A stretch of 10,753 nucleotides of DNA, from contig JAPOLF010000054.1 of assembly GCA_029977305.1 (NCBI GenBank), positions 1 to 10,753 of the forward strand, in the 5' to 3' direction. The DNA comes from a bacterium. Its GTDB lineage: Bacteria > Chloroflexota > Chloroflexia > Thermomicrobiales > UBA6265. Both the position numbers and the translations under genes were made by a program. The notes under the pieces were generated by a model that was not told where the DNA came from, made no database searches, and was given only the letters and a program-made list of their open reading frames with translations. Numbering within the stretch: the first letter of the stretch is position 1; each line of letters starts with the position of its first letter. Positions 4,972-10,753 of the stretch are shown in pieces.

Positions 4972-6813
4972 ATGAACAGCACGTGGCACCACCTGGCGAA
5001 TCGGATCATGCGACGGGCGATGACGCGCCGCGGCGTGCTCGGAATGGCGTTGGCGTCGAGTCTCGTGGAGCCGGTTGATGCGGCGCGATGCATCTCAAAG
5101 GGAGGCAAGTGCGGCCGCGACGCAAACCGGGCATGTTGCGGCGAGTTGGTCTGTCGGAAGAAGCGGTGCTCGCGGGTTCAGGCCCCCGCGCCATCTCCCT
5201 CCCCCACTCCGCCACCGGGTGGGGGCGATGCGCGGACGTCGCCGATCGGGACCAATCTGGGGGTGGTCTCCGATTGGTCGGGCAGTCGGCCGTTCGCGGA
5301 CATGATGAAGAGCGCGCGACCGTGGTTCTCCGGAACGGCGGAGACGTGGGAGGACGGGCGCACGCTCGATCTCGCGGCGGATGGCAGTGTGCGCTCATTG
5401 CGAAACGGGCAGGTGGCGCGGTCGGTGCTGTTCACGGCGCGGCCGGCCGACCCGGGGCTCTCACGTGCGGTGTTGCACGTGCGCTGGCGCGGAACCGGCA
5501 CCTTGACCTACGGGAATGTCGACGTGCTGGATCAGGAGGCGCAGCATGACACGGTGCGGCTGCGCCAGGTGGACGATGCGGACAGCGACATCATTCTGAT
5601 CATCGTGCTGAGCGAGACCGATGCGGCGGATCCCCTGCGCGAGGTGACGGTGACGATGGAGGGCGGGATCTGCACCAGCGATCCCTTCACCGCCGTGGCG
5701 GGTCCGCGGGAATGCGCCGCCGGGGAGTATGCGGATTTCGCGGCGGACCCGGAGGTGGCGCGGTTCACGCCGCAATTCCTCGCCGATCTGCGCGGCTATG
5801 GGTCGCTGCGATTCATGGATTGGGCGCAGACGAACAACTCGCCGCAGGTGACGGCGCAGGATCGACCGTTGGTGCGCGATCAGTTCTGGTCGACGGATCG
5901 CGGGGTGCCGCTGGAGATCATGGCGGACCTCTGCACGTTGCTCAGCACGGACGCGTGGCTGACCTTGCCGCACCGACTGGATGACGAAGCCGCACGTGCG
6001 TGGGGCACGGTGTTCGGGAGTCGGCTCGGGTCGGGGCTGGGCGTGACCGTCGAGTACTCGAATGAGGTGTGGAACGGCATCTTCGAGCAGACGGAATGGG
6101 TGAAGCAGCGCGGTCTCGAGCATGGGTTCGATCAACCGGAGGGGGACGCCTACACCGGGATGGTGCGCTACTACGCGCTGCGGGCGACGGAGGTGCAGGC
6201 GCAGTTCGTGGCGGGATTCGGGGATGCGGCGCGGGTGACGCGGGTGGTGTCGACGCAGGCGGTGGTCCCCTACTTCACCGAGCAGATTCTCGGGTTCCGC
6301 GACACGGCGTCGAAGATCGACCTGATGGCGATCGCGCCGTACTTCGGGCAGTCGGTGGCAACGACGGCAGAGGCACGGGCGTTCCGCGATCTCGGTGTGG
6401 ACGGGGTGTTTCGCTGGCTGCGCGAGGGTGGGGTGTCGCAGATCAGCTATGGGTCGTTGCCGGAGATCGCGGATGTCGTGGCGGCGCAGGTTGCGGCAGC
6501 GGGGTCGTTCGGGGTGCCGCTGGGGTCGTACGAGGGCGGGCAGCACTTCCTTGCCTTCGGCGAGGCGTCATCGCCGCAGCTGGATGCCATCTTCGATGCA
6601 GTCAACCGTGATCCCCGGATGGCGGACATCTATCAGGAGTACCTCGCCGCGTGGCGGGCCGCGACCGGAACGCGTCTGCACCACTTCACCGACTGTGGGG
6701 TGTGGAGCGCCTATGGACGGTGGGGTGCACGCGAGTACCCGGGGCAACCATTGGACGATGCCCCGAAGGCGGCGGGACTGATGGCGTTTGCTGCCGAGGT
6801 GCAGGGCGCCTGA
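4972..6813 (+). CDS. Tat-exported protein: knottin-like Cys module, Pro-rich linker and clan-A-like glycoside hydrolase domain
   Basis: The product is 613 aa. A twin-arginine signal covers about 1-38 (TRRGVLGMALASS). A six-cysteine module follows at 40-66 (C40, C47, C55, C56, C61, C66), then a linker rich in Pro and Ser at about 70-85. The large domain begins GTNLGVVSDWSG near 93. YSNEVWN at 362-368 gives a candidate acid/base Glu365 and GSYEGGQH at 518-525 a candidate nucleophile Glu521, in the order and spacing expected for a clan GH-A (beta/alpha)8 barrel. An Ig- or CBM-like beta region may occupy about 140-235. It is probably secreted and acts on a polysaccharide; the substrate is unknown. 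ATG 4972 is chosen over ATG 4951 because it gives the recurrent M-x4-H-x-L-x-R N-terminus; ATG 5008 remains possible. No clear Shine-Dalgarno or promoter was found. The gene is divergent from the merB-like gene across 91 bp. Confidence 0.75.
   Translation: MNSTWHHLANRIMRRAMTRRGVLGMALASSLVEPVDAARCISKGGKCGRDANRACCGELVCRKKRCSRVQAPAPSPSPTPPPGGGDARTSPIGTNLGVVSDWSGSRPFADMMKSARPWFSGTAETWEDGRTLDLAADGSVRSLRNGQVARSVLFTARPADPGLSRAVLHVRWRGTGTLTYGNVDVLDQEAQHDTVRLRQVDDADSDIILIIVLSETDAADPLREVTVTMEGGICTSDPFTAVAGPRECAAGEYADFAADPEVARFTPQFLADLRGYGSLRFMDWAQTNNSPQVTAQDRPLVRDQFWSTDRGVPLEIMADLCTLLSTDAWLTLPHRLDDEAARAWGTVFGSRLGSGLGVTVEYSNEVWNGIFEQTEWVKQRGLEHGFDQPEGDAYTGMVRYYALRATEVQAQFVAGFGDAARVTRVVSTQAVVPYFTEQILGFRDTASKIDLMAIAPYFGQSVATTAEARAFRDLGVDGVFRWLREGGVSQISYGSLPEIADVVAAQVAAAGSFGVPLGSYEGGQHFLAFGEASSPQLDAIFDAVNRDPRMADIYQEYLAAWRAATGTRLHHFTDCGVWSAYGRWGAREYPGQPLDDAPKAAGLMAFAAEVQGA
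5089..5169 (+). other. Six-cysteine knottin-like module within the exported hydrolase
   Basis: The cysteine pattern is C-x6-C-x7-CC-x4-C-x4-C, within the spacing range of inhibitor-cystine-knot miniproteins (C-C-CC-C-C). It sits directly after the predicted signal cleavage region and before a flexible Pro/Ser linker, as a separate small domain would. It may bind a surface or carbohydrate or protect the N-terminus. The disulfide pairing is inferred, not visible. Confidence 0.6.
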
Positions 6814-6847
6814 TCGGCACTGCACGTTTCGACCTCCATGCCCCATC

Positions 6848-6876
6848 TGGACAGGCAGTGCGCCTCCCCGTAAGGT
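6848..6876 (+). promoter_or_regulatory. Promoter of the first SnoaL-like paralogue
   Basis: TGGACA (6848-6853, 5 of 6 to consensus), a 17-bp spacer and TAAGGT (6871-6876) lie 36 bp before the ATG. The same arrangement occurs at the same distance from the start of the second paralogue. Copies of GCAGTG at 6856-6861 and 6887-6892, and its complement CACTGC at 6818-6823, surround it. Confidence 0.6.
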
Positions 6877-6912
6877 GACCGTCGAGGCAGTGAGGACGGG
6901 TGGAGGCCTGCT

Positions 6913-7881
6913 ATGCACCGGGTGATTCGTGGCACGATGGCGTTGGTGGTTTCGCTGATGTTGCTGGCGCCGTTGAGCGCCGCCGCGCAGGATGCGACCC
7001 CGGCCACCGCGTGCGCACCGATGGATCGAGCGGCGGCCGAGGCGCTGCTCACGGCGTACTTCACCACGTTCGACGCGGTCGATCTGGAAGGGATGGCCGC
7101 GTTGGTCTCCGACGATCTCGAGTTCGACTCGGCGCTGTACGGGATCCTGCGGGGGCCGGAGGGTATCAAGACCTTTTTGGCCGAGGCCGCGGCTGCGCAA
7201 CCGGGCGGGGTGCACGTGATCGAGCAGATCGTGACCGACGGTGCCTCGGCGTATGTGCTGTGGAGCGACAGCTACGATCTTGAGCAAGTTGTCGATGGCA
7301 CGCCGATCCCGGGGACCAAGCGGGAATTCACAGCCATCCAGTACTTCCGTTTTGCCTGCGGCAAGATCACCTACTCCGACACCTACTTGGATCAACAAGC
7401 ATCCAGCGGCAAGACGGACGATTCCCCGGAGACGCATTACACCGGGGAGGCACCGGCGGCATGCGCTGCCAACGACCCTGCCGCGATGGCGGCCGCGATC
7501 ACGGACATGTGGGCCGGCTACAACGCCGGAGATGCGGAGGCCTACCTTGCGGCGATCGCCGATGACGCGGTGCGCCACCCGTCCGCCGGGCCGGTGATGA
7601 TCGGCAAGGCCGCGATGATGGAGCAGGCGGCGGCGACATTCGCGGCGATGGGCGGTGGCAAGGTGGAGTTCCGCGACCTGCTGGTCGATGGGGAGTACGC
7701 CGCGATCCGCTGGACCGAGAACGCGAATCCGACCGGCACCGTGTTCGGGGCCGAGGCGGACGGCGATCCGATCTCCTACAAGGGGATGAGCCTGTATCGG
7801 TTCCAGTGTGGGCAGATCGTCGAGATGTGGTCCGAGGCGAACATCTTCGGGGCGCGCAAGCAGATCGAGGGAGGAAGTTAA
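6913..7881 (+). CDS. Secreted tandem SnoaL/NTF2-like protein, first copy
   Basis: This 322-aa protein has a Sec-type signal peptide (about 1-25, ending SAAAQ) followed by DATPA, a mature N-terminus I associate with Thermomicrobia secreted proteins. Two SnoaL-like (NTF2-fold) domains follow, at about 38-160 and 190-315. Each has the early helix followed by a D-D-x(2) strand region (SDDLEFDS, ADDAVRHP) and ends in a strand carrying F-x-C-G-(K/Q)-I. C34 and C149 bracket domain 1 and C184 and C299 domain 2, both 115 residues apart, which suggests one disulfide per domain and an internal duplication. SnoaL-like folds include cyclases, isomerases and non-enzymatic binders; no function can be assigned. 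ATG 6913 has GGAGG at 6902-6906, 6 nt upstream. The gene is duplicated immediately downstream with its promoter. Confidence 0.85.
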   Translation: MHRVIRGTMALVVSLMLLAPLSAAAQDATPATACAPMDRAAAEALLTAYFTTFDAVDLEGMAALVSDDLEFDSALYGILRGPEGIKTFLAEAAAAQPGGVHVIEQIVTDGASAYVLWSDSYDLEQVVDGTPIPGTKREFTAIQYFRFACGKITYSDTYLDQQASSGKTDDSPETHYTGEAPAACAANDPAAMAAAITDMWAGYNAGDAEAYLAAIADDAVRHPSAGPVMIGKAAMMEQAAATFAAMGGGKVEFRDLLVDGEYAAIRWTENANPTGTVFGAEADGDPISYKGMSLYRFQCGQIVEMWSEANIFGARKQIEGGS

Positions 7882-7912
7882 CGGAAACCGATCCGTCACG
7901 CACCGTTCCGTG

Positions 7913-7941
7913 TGGACAGTCAACAGCGCCCCTCGTATGGT
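7913..7941 (+). promoter_or_regulatory. Promoter of the second SnoaL-like paralogue
   Basis: TGGACA (7913-7918), a 17-bp spacer and TATGGT (7936-7941) lie 36 bp before the ATG, the same geometry as for the first copy. The bases around the -10 are also shared (C-CC-CGTA-GGTG pattern), so the promoter was duplicated with the gene. Confidence 0.65.
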
Positions 7942-7977
7942 GTGCGCCAACACATTGCCATGATGAGGAGGTCAGGG

Positions 7978-8946
7978 ATGCATCGACTGGTTCGCGGTAT
8001 TGCCGCACTGCTGCTGGCAGTGACGATGGTGGCGCCATTGACCGCCGGCGCGCAGGATGCGACCCCCGCCGCCGCGTGCGCGCCGATGGATCACGCCGCG
8101 GTGGAGGCACTGATCACCGATTTCTACGTCAAGTTCGACGCCGTCGATCTGGACGGGACGGCGGCGATGGTCACCGATGACCTTGTGTACGACTCGGCGA
8201 TGTTCGGCATCCTGAATGGCCCCGAAGGGATGAAGACCTTCCTCCAGAAGGCGAACGACTTCCAGCCGGGCGGGGCGCACACGGTCGAGCAAATCGTGAC
8301 CGACGGCACCTCGGCCTACGTGCGCTGGCAGGAGACGTCGCTGAACGAGCAGGTGGTCGATGGCACTCCGGTGCCGGGGACACAGCGGGAGTTCACGGGG
8401 TTGCAGTACTTCCGTTTCACGTGCGGGAAGATCTCCTACTCCGACACGTTCCTCGATCAGACCGCCGCGAACGGCACGCTGGAGGACTCGCCGGACACCC
8501 ACTACACGGGAGAGACCCCGGCGGAGTGCGTTGCCAACGACCCTGCCGCGATGGCGGAGGCGATCACCGGCATGTGGGACGGCTACAACGCGGCCGATGC
8601 GGACGCCTACCTTGCGTCGGTGGCGGAGGATGCGGTGCGCCACCCCTCCGCCGGGCCGGTGATGATCGGCAAGGCCGCGATGATGGAGCAAGCAGCGGCA
8701 ACCTTCGCGGCGATGGGCGGCGGCAAGGTGGCATTCGAGGATCTGCTGGTCGATGGCGATTTCGCCGCGATCCGCTGGACTGAGACCGCGAATCCGACCG
8801 GTGAGGTCTTCGGCGCGGAGGCCGATGGCGATGCGATCTCCTACAAGGGGATGAGCATGTACCAGTTCCAGTGCGGGCAGATCGTCGAGATGTGGTCCGA
8901 GGCGAACATCTTCGGGGCGCGCCAGCAGATCGAGGAGGGCAGCTAG
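7978..8946 (+). CDS. Secreted tandem SnoaL/NTF2-like protein, second copy
   Basis: This protein has the same length (322 aa) as the upstream copy and aligns with it without visible gaps. It has a signal peptide ending TAGAQ, then DATPA, two SnoaL-like domains, and cysteines at the same four positions (C34, C149, C184, C299). The second domains are nearly identical (for example GPVMIGKAAMMEQAAATFAA and QIVEMWSEANIFGAR), while the signal peptides and first domains differ more (NDFQPGGAHTVEQ against AAAQPGGVHVIEQ). ATG 7978 is chosen because GGAGG at 7967-7971 lies 6 nt before it and the signal peptide then starts MHRLVRG, matching MHRVIRG of the first copy; the ATG at 7912 lies at the promoter. 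It has its own promoter and is followed by a strong hairpin. Function is unknown; the two copies may be functionally diverging. Confidence 0.85.
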   Translation: MHRLVRGIAALLLAVTMVAPLTAGAQDATPAAACAPMDHAAVEALITDFYVKFDAVDLDGTAAMVTDDLVYDSAMFGILNGPEGMKTFLQKANDFQPGGAHTVEQIVTDGTSAYVRWQETSLNEQVVDGTPVPGTQREFTGLQYFRFTCGKISYSDTFLDQTAANGTLEDSPDTHYTGETPAECVANDPAAMAEAITGMWDGYNAADADAYLASVAEDAVRHPSAGPVMIGKAAMMEQAAATFAAMGGGKVAFEDLLVDGDFAAIRWTETANPTGEVFGAEADGDAISYKGMSMYQFQCGQIVEMWSEANIFGARQQIEEGS

Positions 8947-8993
8947 CCCTCGGCGCGGTCATCGCCGCGCGCCACGTCCTTCGAGGCACAACA

Positions 8994-9026
8994 CACGACC
9001 CGGGACCGTGATGGTCCCGGGTCGTG
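8994..9026. terminator. Bidirectional terminator-like hairpin between convergent genes
   Basis: The arms 8994-9007 and 9013-9026 form 14 perfect base pairs, mostly G-C, around the loop GTGAT. The hairpin lies 47 bp after the SnoaL copy 2 stop and 22 bp beyond the stop of the cyanophycin-synthetase-like gene on the other strand. Neither side has a clear U-tract, so it may act as a transcript-end stabiliser or a non-canonical terminator. Confidence 0.65.
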
Positions 9027-9048
9027 CTGATGTAGAGCGTGGTTGGTC

Positions 9049-10677
9049 TCAGCGACCGACGATCGCCTCGAAGATGGCGGCAGGGCGATCGGCGAAGACG
9101 ACGACGAGTTCGCCCTTCACCGCGCGATCCATGGCGGCACGGGCGGCGGGGAGTTCATCGAGGATGACTTCGATGCGATCACCGGACATGCCACCAGCCT
9201 GTGCGGCTTCGGTGAGGATCGCGGCGATCTCACCGACCTTGCGGCCGCGGCGTTCGGGGTCCTCGCGGATGATCAGCTCGTCAAAGGTCTTGGCGGCGAG
9301 TTCGCCGAAGGCCTGCATGTCCTCGTCCTTGCGGTCACCGGGCATGGTGATCACGCCGATGGTCCGATCCGCTTGGAAGCGGCGGATGAAATCGGCGACC
9401 GCCTCGAGCCCGGCGACGTTGTGGCAGTAGTCGATGAGGACCTGCTTGCCGTCGACCTCCAACAGGTTGAAGCGGCCGGGGGTCTGGTAGAAGGTGCTGG
9501 TGAAGCTGCGCAGGGCGTGGCGGATGTGTTCGAGTTGGACGTCTTGCGCGATCGCGGCGCCGACGGCGGCCATGGCATTGGCAATGTTGACCCGAACCTT
9601 GCCGTTGATGGTGGCGGGGATTTCCTCGGCGAGGAGGAGGCTGGTGTCGCGGCGGTGTTCGATGACGGTGATCATCTCGCCGTGACGGGTCGGGCGGAGG
9701 ACGATGGCCCTCCCCTTCTCGCGCACGTGGTCGCGGATGACGGGGTTCTCCTCGTCCATCGAGAACCAGATGATCTCGCCGCGGGCGGTGCGGGCCATGT
9801 CGACGACGTGGGTGTTGTCGGCGTTGAGGACGCTTGCCCCTTCGCGCAGCGTGGCCTGTGGAACGACGGCCTTCACCTTGGCGAGATCCTCGAGGGTGTG
9901 GATGCCTTTGAGACCGAGGTGGTCACTGGCGATGTTGGTGACGACGGCGACGTTGCAGCGATCGAAGCCGAGGCCGGAGCGGAGGATGCCGCCGCGCGCG
10001 GTCTCGAGGACGGCGAAGGTGACGGCCGGGTTCTTCAGCACCATGCGGGCTGATGTGGGGCCGCTCATGTCACCGGAGGCGATCTGGGTGCCGTCGATGT
10101 AGATGCCGTCGGTGGTGGTCATGCCGACCGTCTTGCCGGCCTGCTTCATGATGTGGGAGATCATGCGGGTGGTGGTCGTCTTGCCGTTGGTGCCGGTGAC
10201 GGCGACGATCGGGACGCGGCTGGGGCGTCCCGGCGGGAAGAGCATGTCGACGACCGCACGCCCGACGTGGCGCGGGTGGCCCTCGGTCGGGTGGGTGTGC
10301 ATGCGGAAGCCGGGGCCGGCGTTGACCTCGACGATCGCGCCACGGACCTCGCGGACGCTGCGGGCGATGTCGGGGGTGATGAAGTCGATGCCGGCGACAT
10401 CGAGTCCGACCGTCATCGCGGCCTGTCGGGCGATCTGCACATTGTCGGGGTGGATGTCGTCGGTGCGGTCAATGCTGGTGCCGCCGGTGGACATGTTGCC
10501 GGTCAGTTTGAGTTGGACGAAGCGGCCCTCCTCGGGAACGGACTCCAAGGTGAGGTCTTGCTTGGCGAGGACGTCGATCGTCTGCTGGTCGATGCTGATG
10601 CGGGTGAGGATCTTTTCGTGGCCGACGCCGCGGCGGGGGTCGGCGTTGGTGGAGGCTGCTCGACCTTCTGGTCCTCT
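9049..10677 (-). CDS. cphA: Cyanophycin synthetase (CphA-like), lacking its N-terminal part
   Basis: The frame is open from 10677 to TGA 9051-9049, 542 residues, against about 870-900 for full CphA. The end of the ATP-grasp domain is present (NADPRRGVGHEKILTRI, TGNMSTGGTS, AIVEVNAGPG). The Mur-ligase-like domain follows, with P-loop VTGTNGKTTTT, ETARGGILRSGLGFD, VVTNIASDHLG, and a C-terminal part with DYCHNVAGLEA and MPGDRKDED. CphA polymerises Asp and Arg into cyanophycin using ATP in the cytosol. The CphA-specific TARGGILR-GL-FD motif favours CphA over a MurE or FolC relative. Upstream of Thr-Asn-Ala-Asp (about 10650) similarity stops. An in-frame TAG stands at 10680-10678, and there is no ATG or GTG with a ribosome site; the TTG at 10548 would cut into the ATP-grasp domain. 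The gene is thus truncated, or the window edge is a misjoin. It may not be functional as seen. Confidence 0.85.
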   Translation of the reverse strand, partial: RGPEGRAASTNADPRRGVGHEKILTRISIDQQTIDVLAKQDLTLESVPEEGRFVQLKLTGNMSTGGTSIDRTDDIHPDNVQIARQAAMTVGLDVAGIDFITPDIARSVREVRGAIVEVNAGPGFRMHTHPTEGHPRHVGRAVVDMLFPPGRPSRVPIVAVTGTNGKTTTTRMISHIMKQAGKTVGMTTTDGIYIDGTQIASGDMSGPTSARMVLKNPAVTFAVLETARGGILRSGLGFDRCNVAVVTNIASDHLGLKGIHTLEDLAKVKAVVPQATLREGASVLNADNTHVVDMARTARGEIIWFSMDEENPVIRDHVREKGRAIVLRPTRHGEMITVIEHRRDTSLLLAEEIPATINGKVRVNIANAMAAVGAAIAQDVQLEHIRHALRSFTSTFYQTPGRFNLLEVDGKQVLIDYCHNVAGLEAVADFIRRFQADRTIGVITMPGDRKDEDMQAFGELAAKTFDELIIREDPERRGRKVGEIAAILTEAAQAGGMSGDRIEVILDELPAARAAMDRAVKGELVVVFADRPAAIFEAIVGR

Positions 10678-10753
10678 CTAAAAATAATGGGCTCTTTCTT
10701 TTCGCACGTGGGCTGCTCGTAGTACCCTCTGGTTTCAGGGTTGCATGGGTCGC
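10651..10753. other. Lower-G+C edge sequence that interrupts the cphA-like gene
   Basis: From about 10651 to the end no frame continues the CphA N-terminal domain. G+C falls to about half, and to 11 of 30 bases in 10681-10710, with A- and T-runs. On the minus strand one frame is open across it (including GYYEQPTCEKKEPIIF) but resembles nothing I recognise. No transposase end, direct repeat or tRNA is visible. Confidence 0.45.

Larger units (their letters stand above)
6848..8946 (+). repeat. Tandem gene duplication, 1065-bp period, promoter included
   Basis: The -35 boxes (6848 and 7913), the -10 boxes (6871 and 7936), the start codons (6913 and 7978) and the stop codons all differ by exactly 1065 bp. 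The coding parts have no net length change. Nucleotide identity is highest in the 3' part: for example a 43-nt identical stretch begins near 7581 and 8646, and another of 47 nt near 7811 and 8876. Confidence 0.85.

Noticed and set aside
6568..7953. A 461-codon open frame on the minus strand opposite the SnoaL copy and the hydrolase end
   Set aside because: Arg- and His-rich composition without motifs, spanning two well-supported plus-strand genes and their promoter; a shadow frame.
7912..7977. An earlier in-frame ATG at 7912 for the second SnoaL copy
   Set aside because: It lies at the -35 box, would put 22 polar residues before the signal peptide, and lacks a Shine-Dalgarno, unlike ATG 7978.
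9043..10053. A 336-codon open frame on the plus strand opposite the cphA-like gene
   Set aside because: Composition is Asp/Gly/Val-rich antisense of the Mur-ligase domain, and it begins before the end of the convergent gene without a ribosome site.
10725..10742. Small inverted repeat ACCCT/AGGGT at the right edge as a riboswitch or T-box piece
   Set aside because: Five pairs only, no conserved T-box or riboswitch core, and the segment may be a misjoined contig end.

Overview
The window is about two-thirds G+C and densely packed, with genes on both strands. It looks like part of a high-G+C Chloroflexota genome, most likely of the Thermomicrobia/Thermomicrobiales type. That is an inference from three things: secreted proteins whose mature part begins QDATPA, a Tat-type N-terminus of the form M-x4-H-x-L-x-R...TRR, and a cyanophycin-synthetase-like gene. 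No rRNA, tRNA, insertion sequence or CRISPR array is visible.

Layout. (1) 1-677, +: the 3' end of a YtcJ-type metal-dependent amidohydrolase. (2) 789-2355, +: a six-helix GAP/Sap-family membrane protein followed 22 nt later by a PAPS-type sulfotransferase, probably one transcript. (3) 4178-2352, -: a membrane-anchored MutS-family ATPase. It converges on the sulfotransferase so tightly that both stop codons lie in one CTAG tetranucleotide. (4) 4880-4212, -: an alkylmercury-lyase (MerB) family gene interrupted by one in-frame TGA. (5) 4972-6813, +: a Tat-exported protein with a six-cysteine knottin-like module, a Pro-rich linker and a clan-A-like glycoside hydrolase domain. (6) 6913-7881 and 7978-8946, +: two 322-aa secreted double-SnoaL paralogues, a tandem duplication with a 1065-bp period that includes the promoter. 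(7) 8994-9026: a 14-bp hairpin between convergent genes. (8) 10677-9049, -: the C-terminal ~540 residues of a cyanophycin synthetase. Its upstream part is replaced at the right edge by lower-G+C sequence with no continuation of the protein.

The most interesting item is the MerB-family gene. Its TGA falls on the position of the catalytic cysteine Cys159 of MerB. The reading frame continues for 73 family-like residues after it, and 19 nt downstream the mRNA can form a hairpin with apical loop GGUC, the same loop as in the E. coli fdhF SECIS. I therefore read it as a selenocysteine-containing MerB-like protein, not as two fragments. TGA also ends merB itself and the gene at 4972-6813, so the codon is not reassigned genome-wide. 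I cannot say from memory whether a Sec-containing MerB has been described.

Several promoters can be read. The merB start fits TTGACC-N17-CACCAT-N6-ATG and the MutS-like gene TACACT-N6-ATG, both of which imply leaderless transcripts. The two SnoaL paralogues share TGGACA-N17-TA(A/T)GGT and have good Shine-Dalgarno sites. Apart from the operon-like pair in (2) and the duplicated pair in (6), the neighbours do not form an obvious single pathway. No merA, merR, merT or merP is present.
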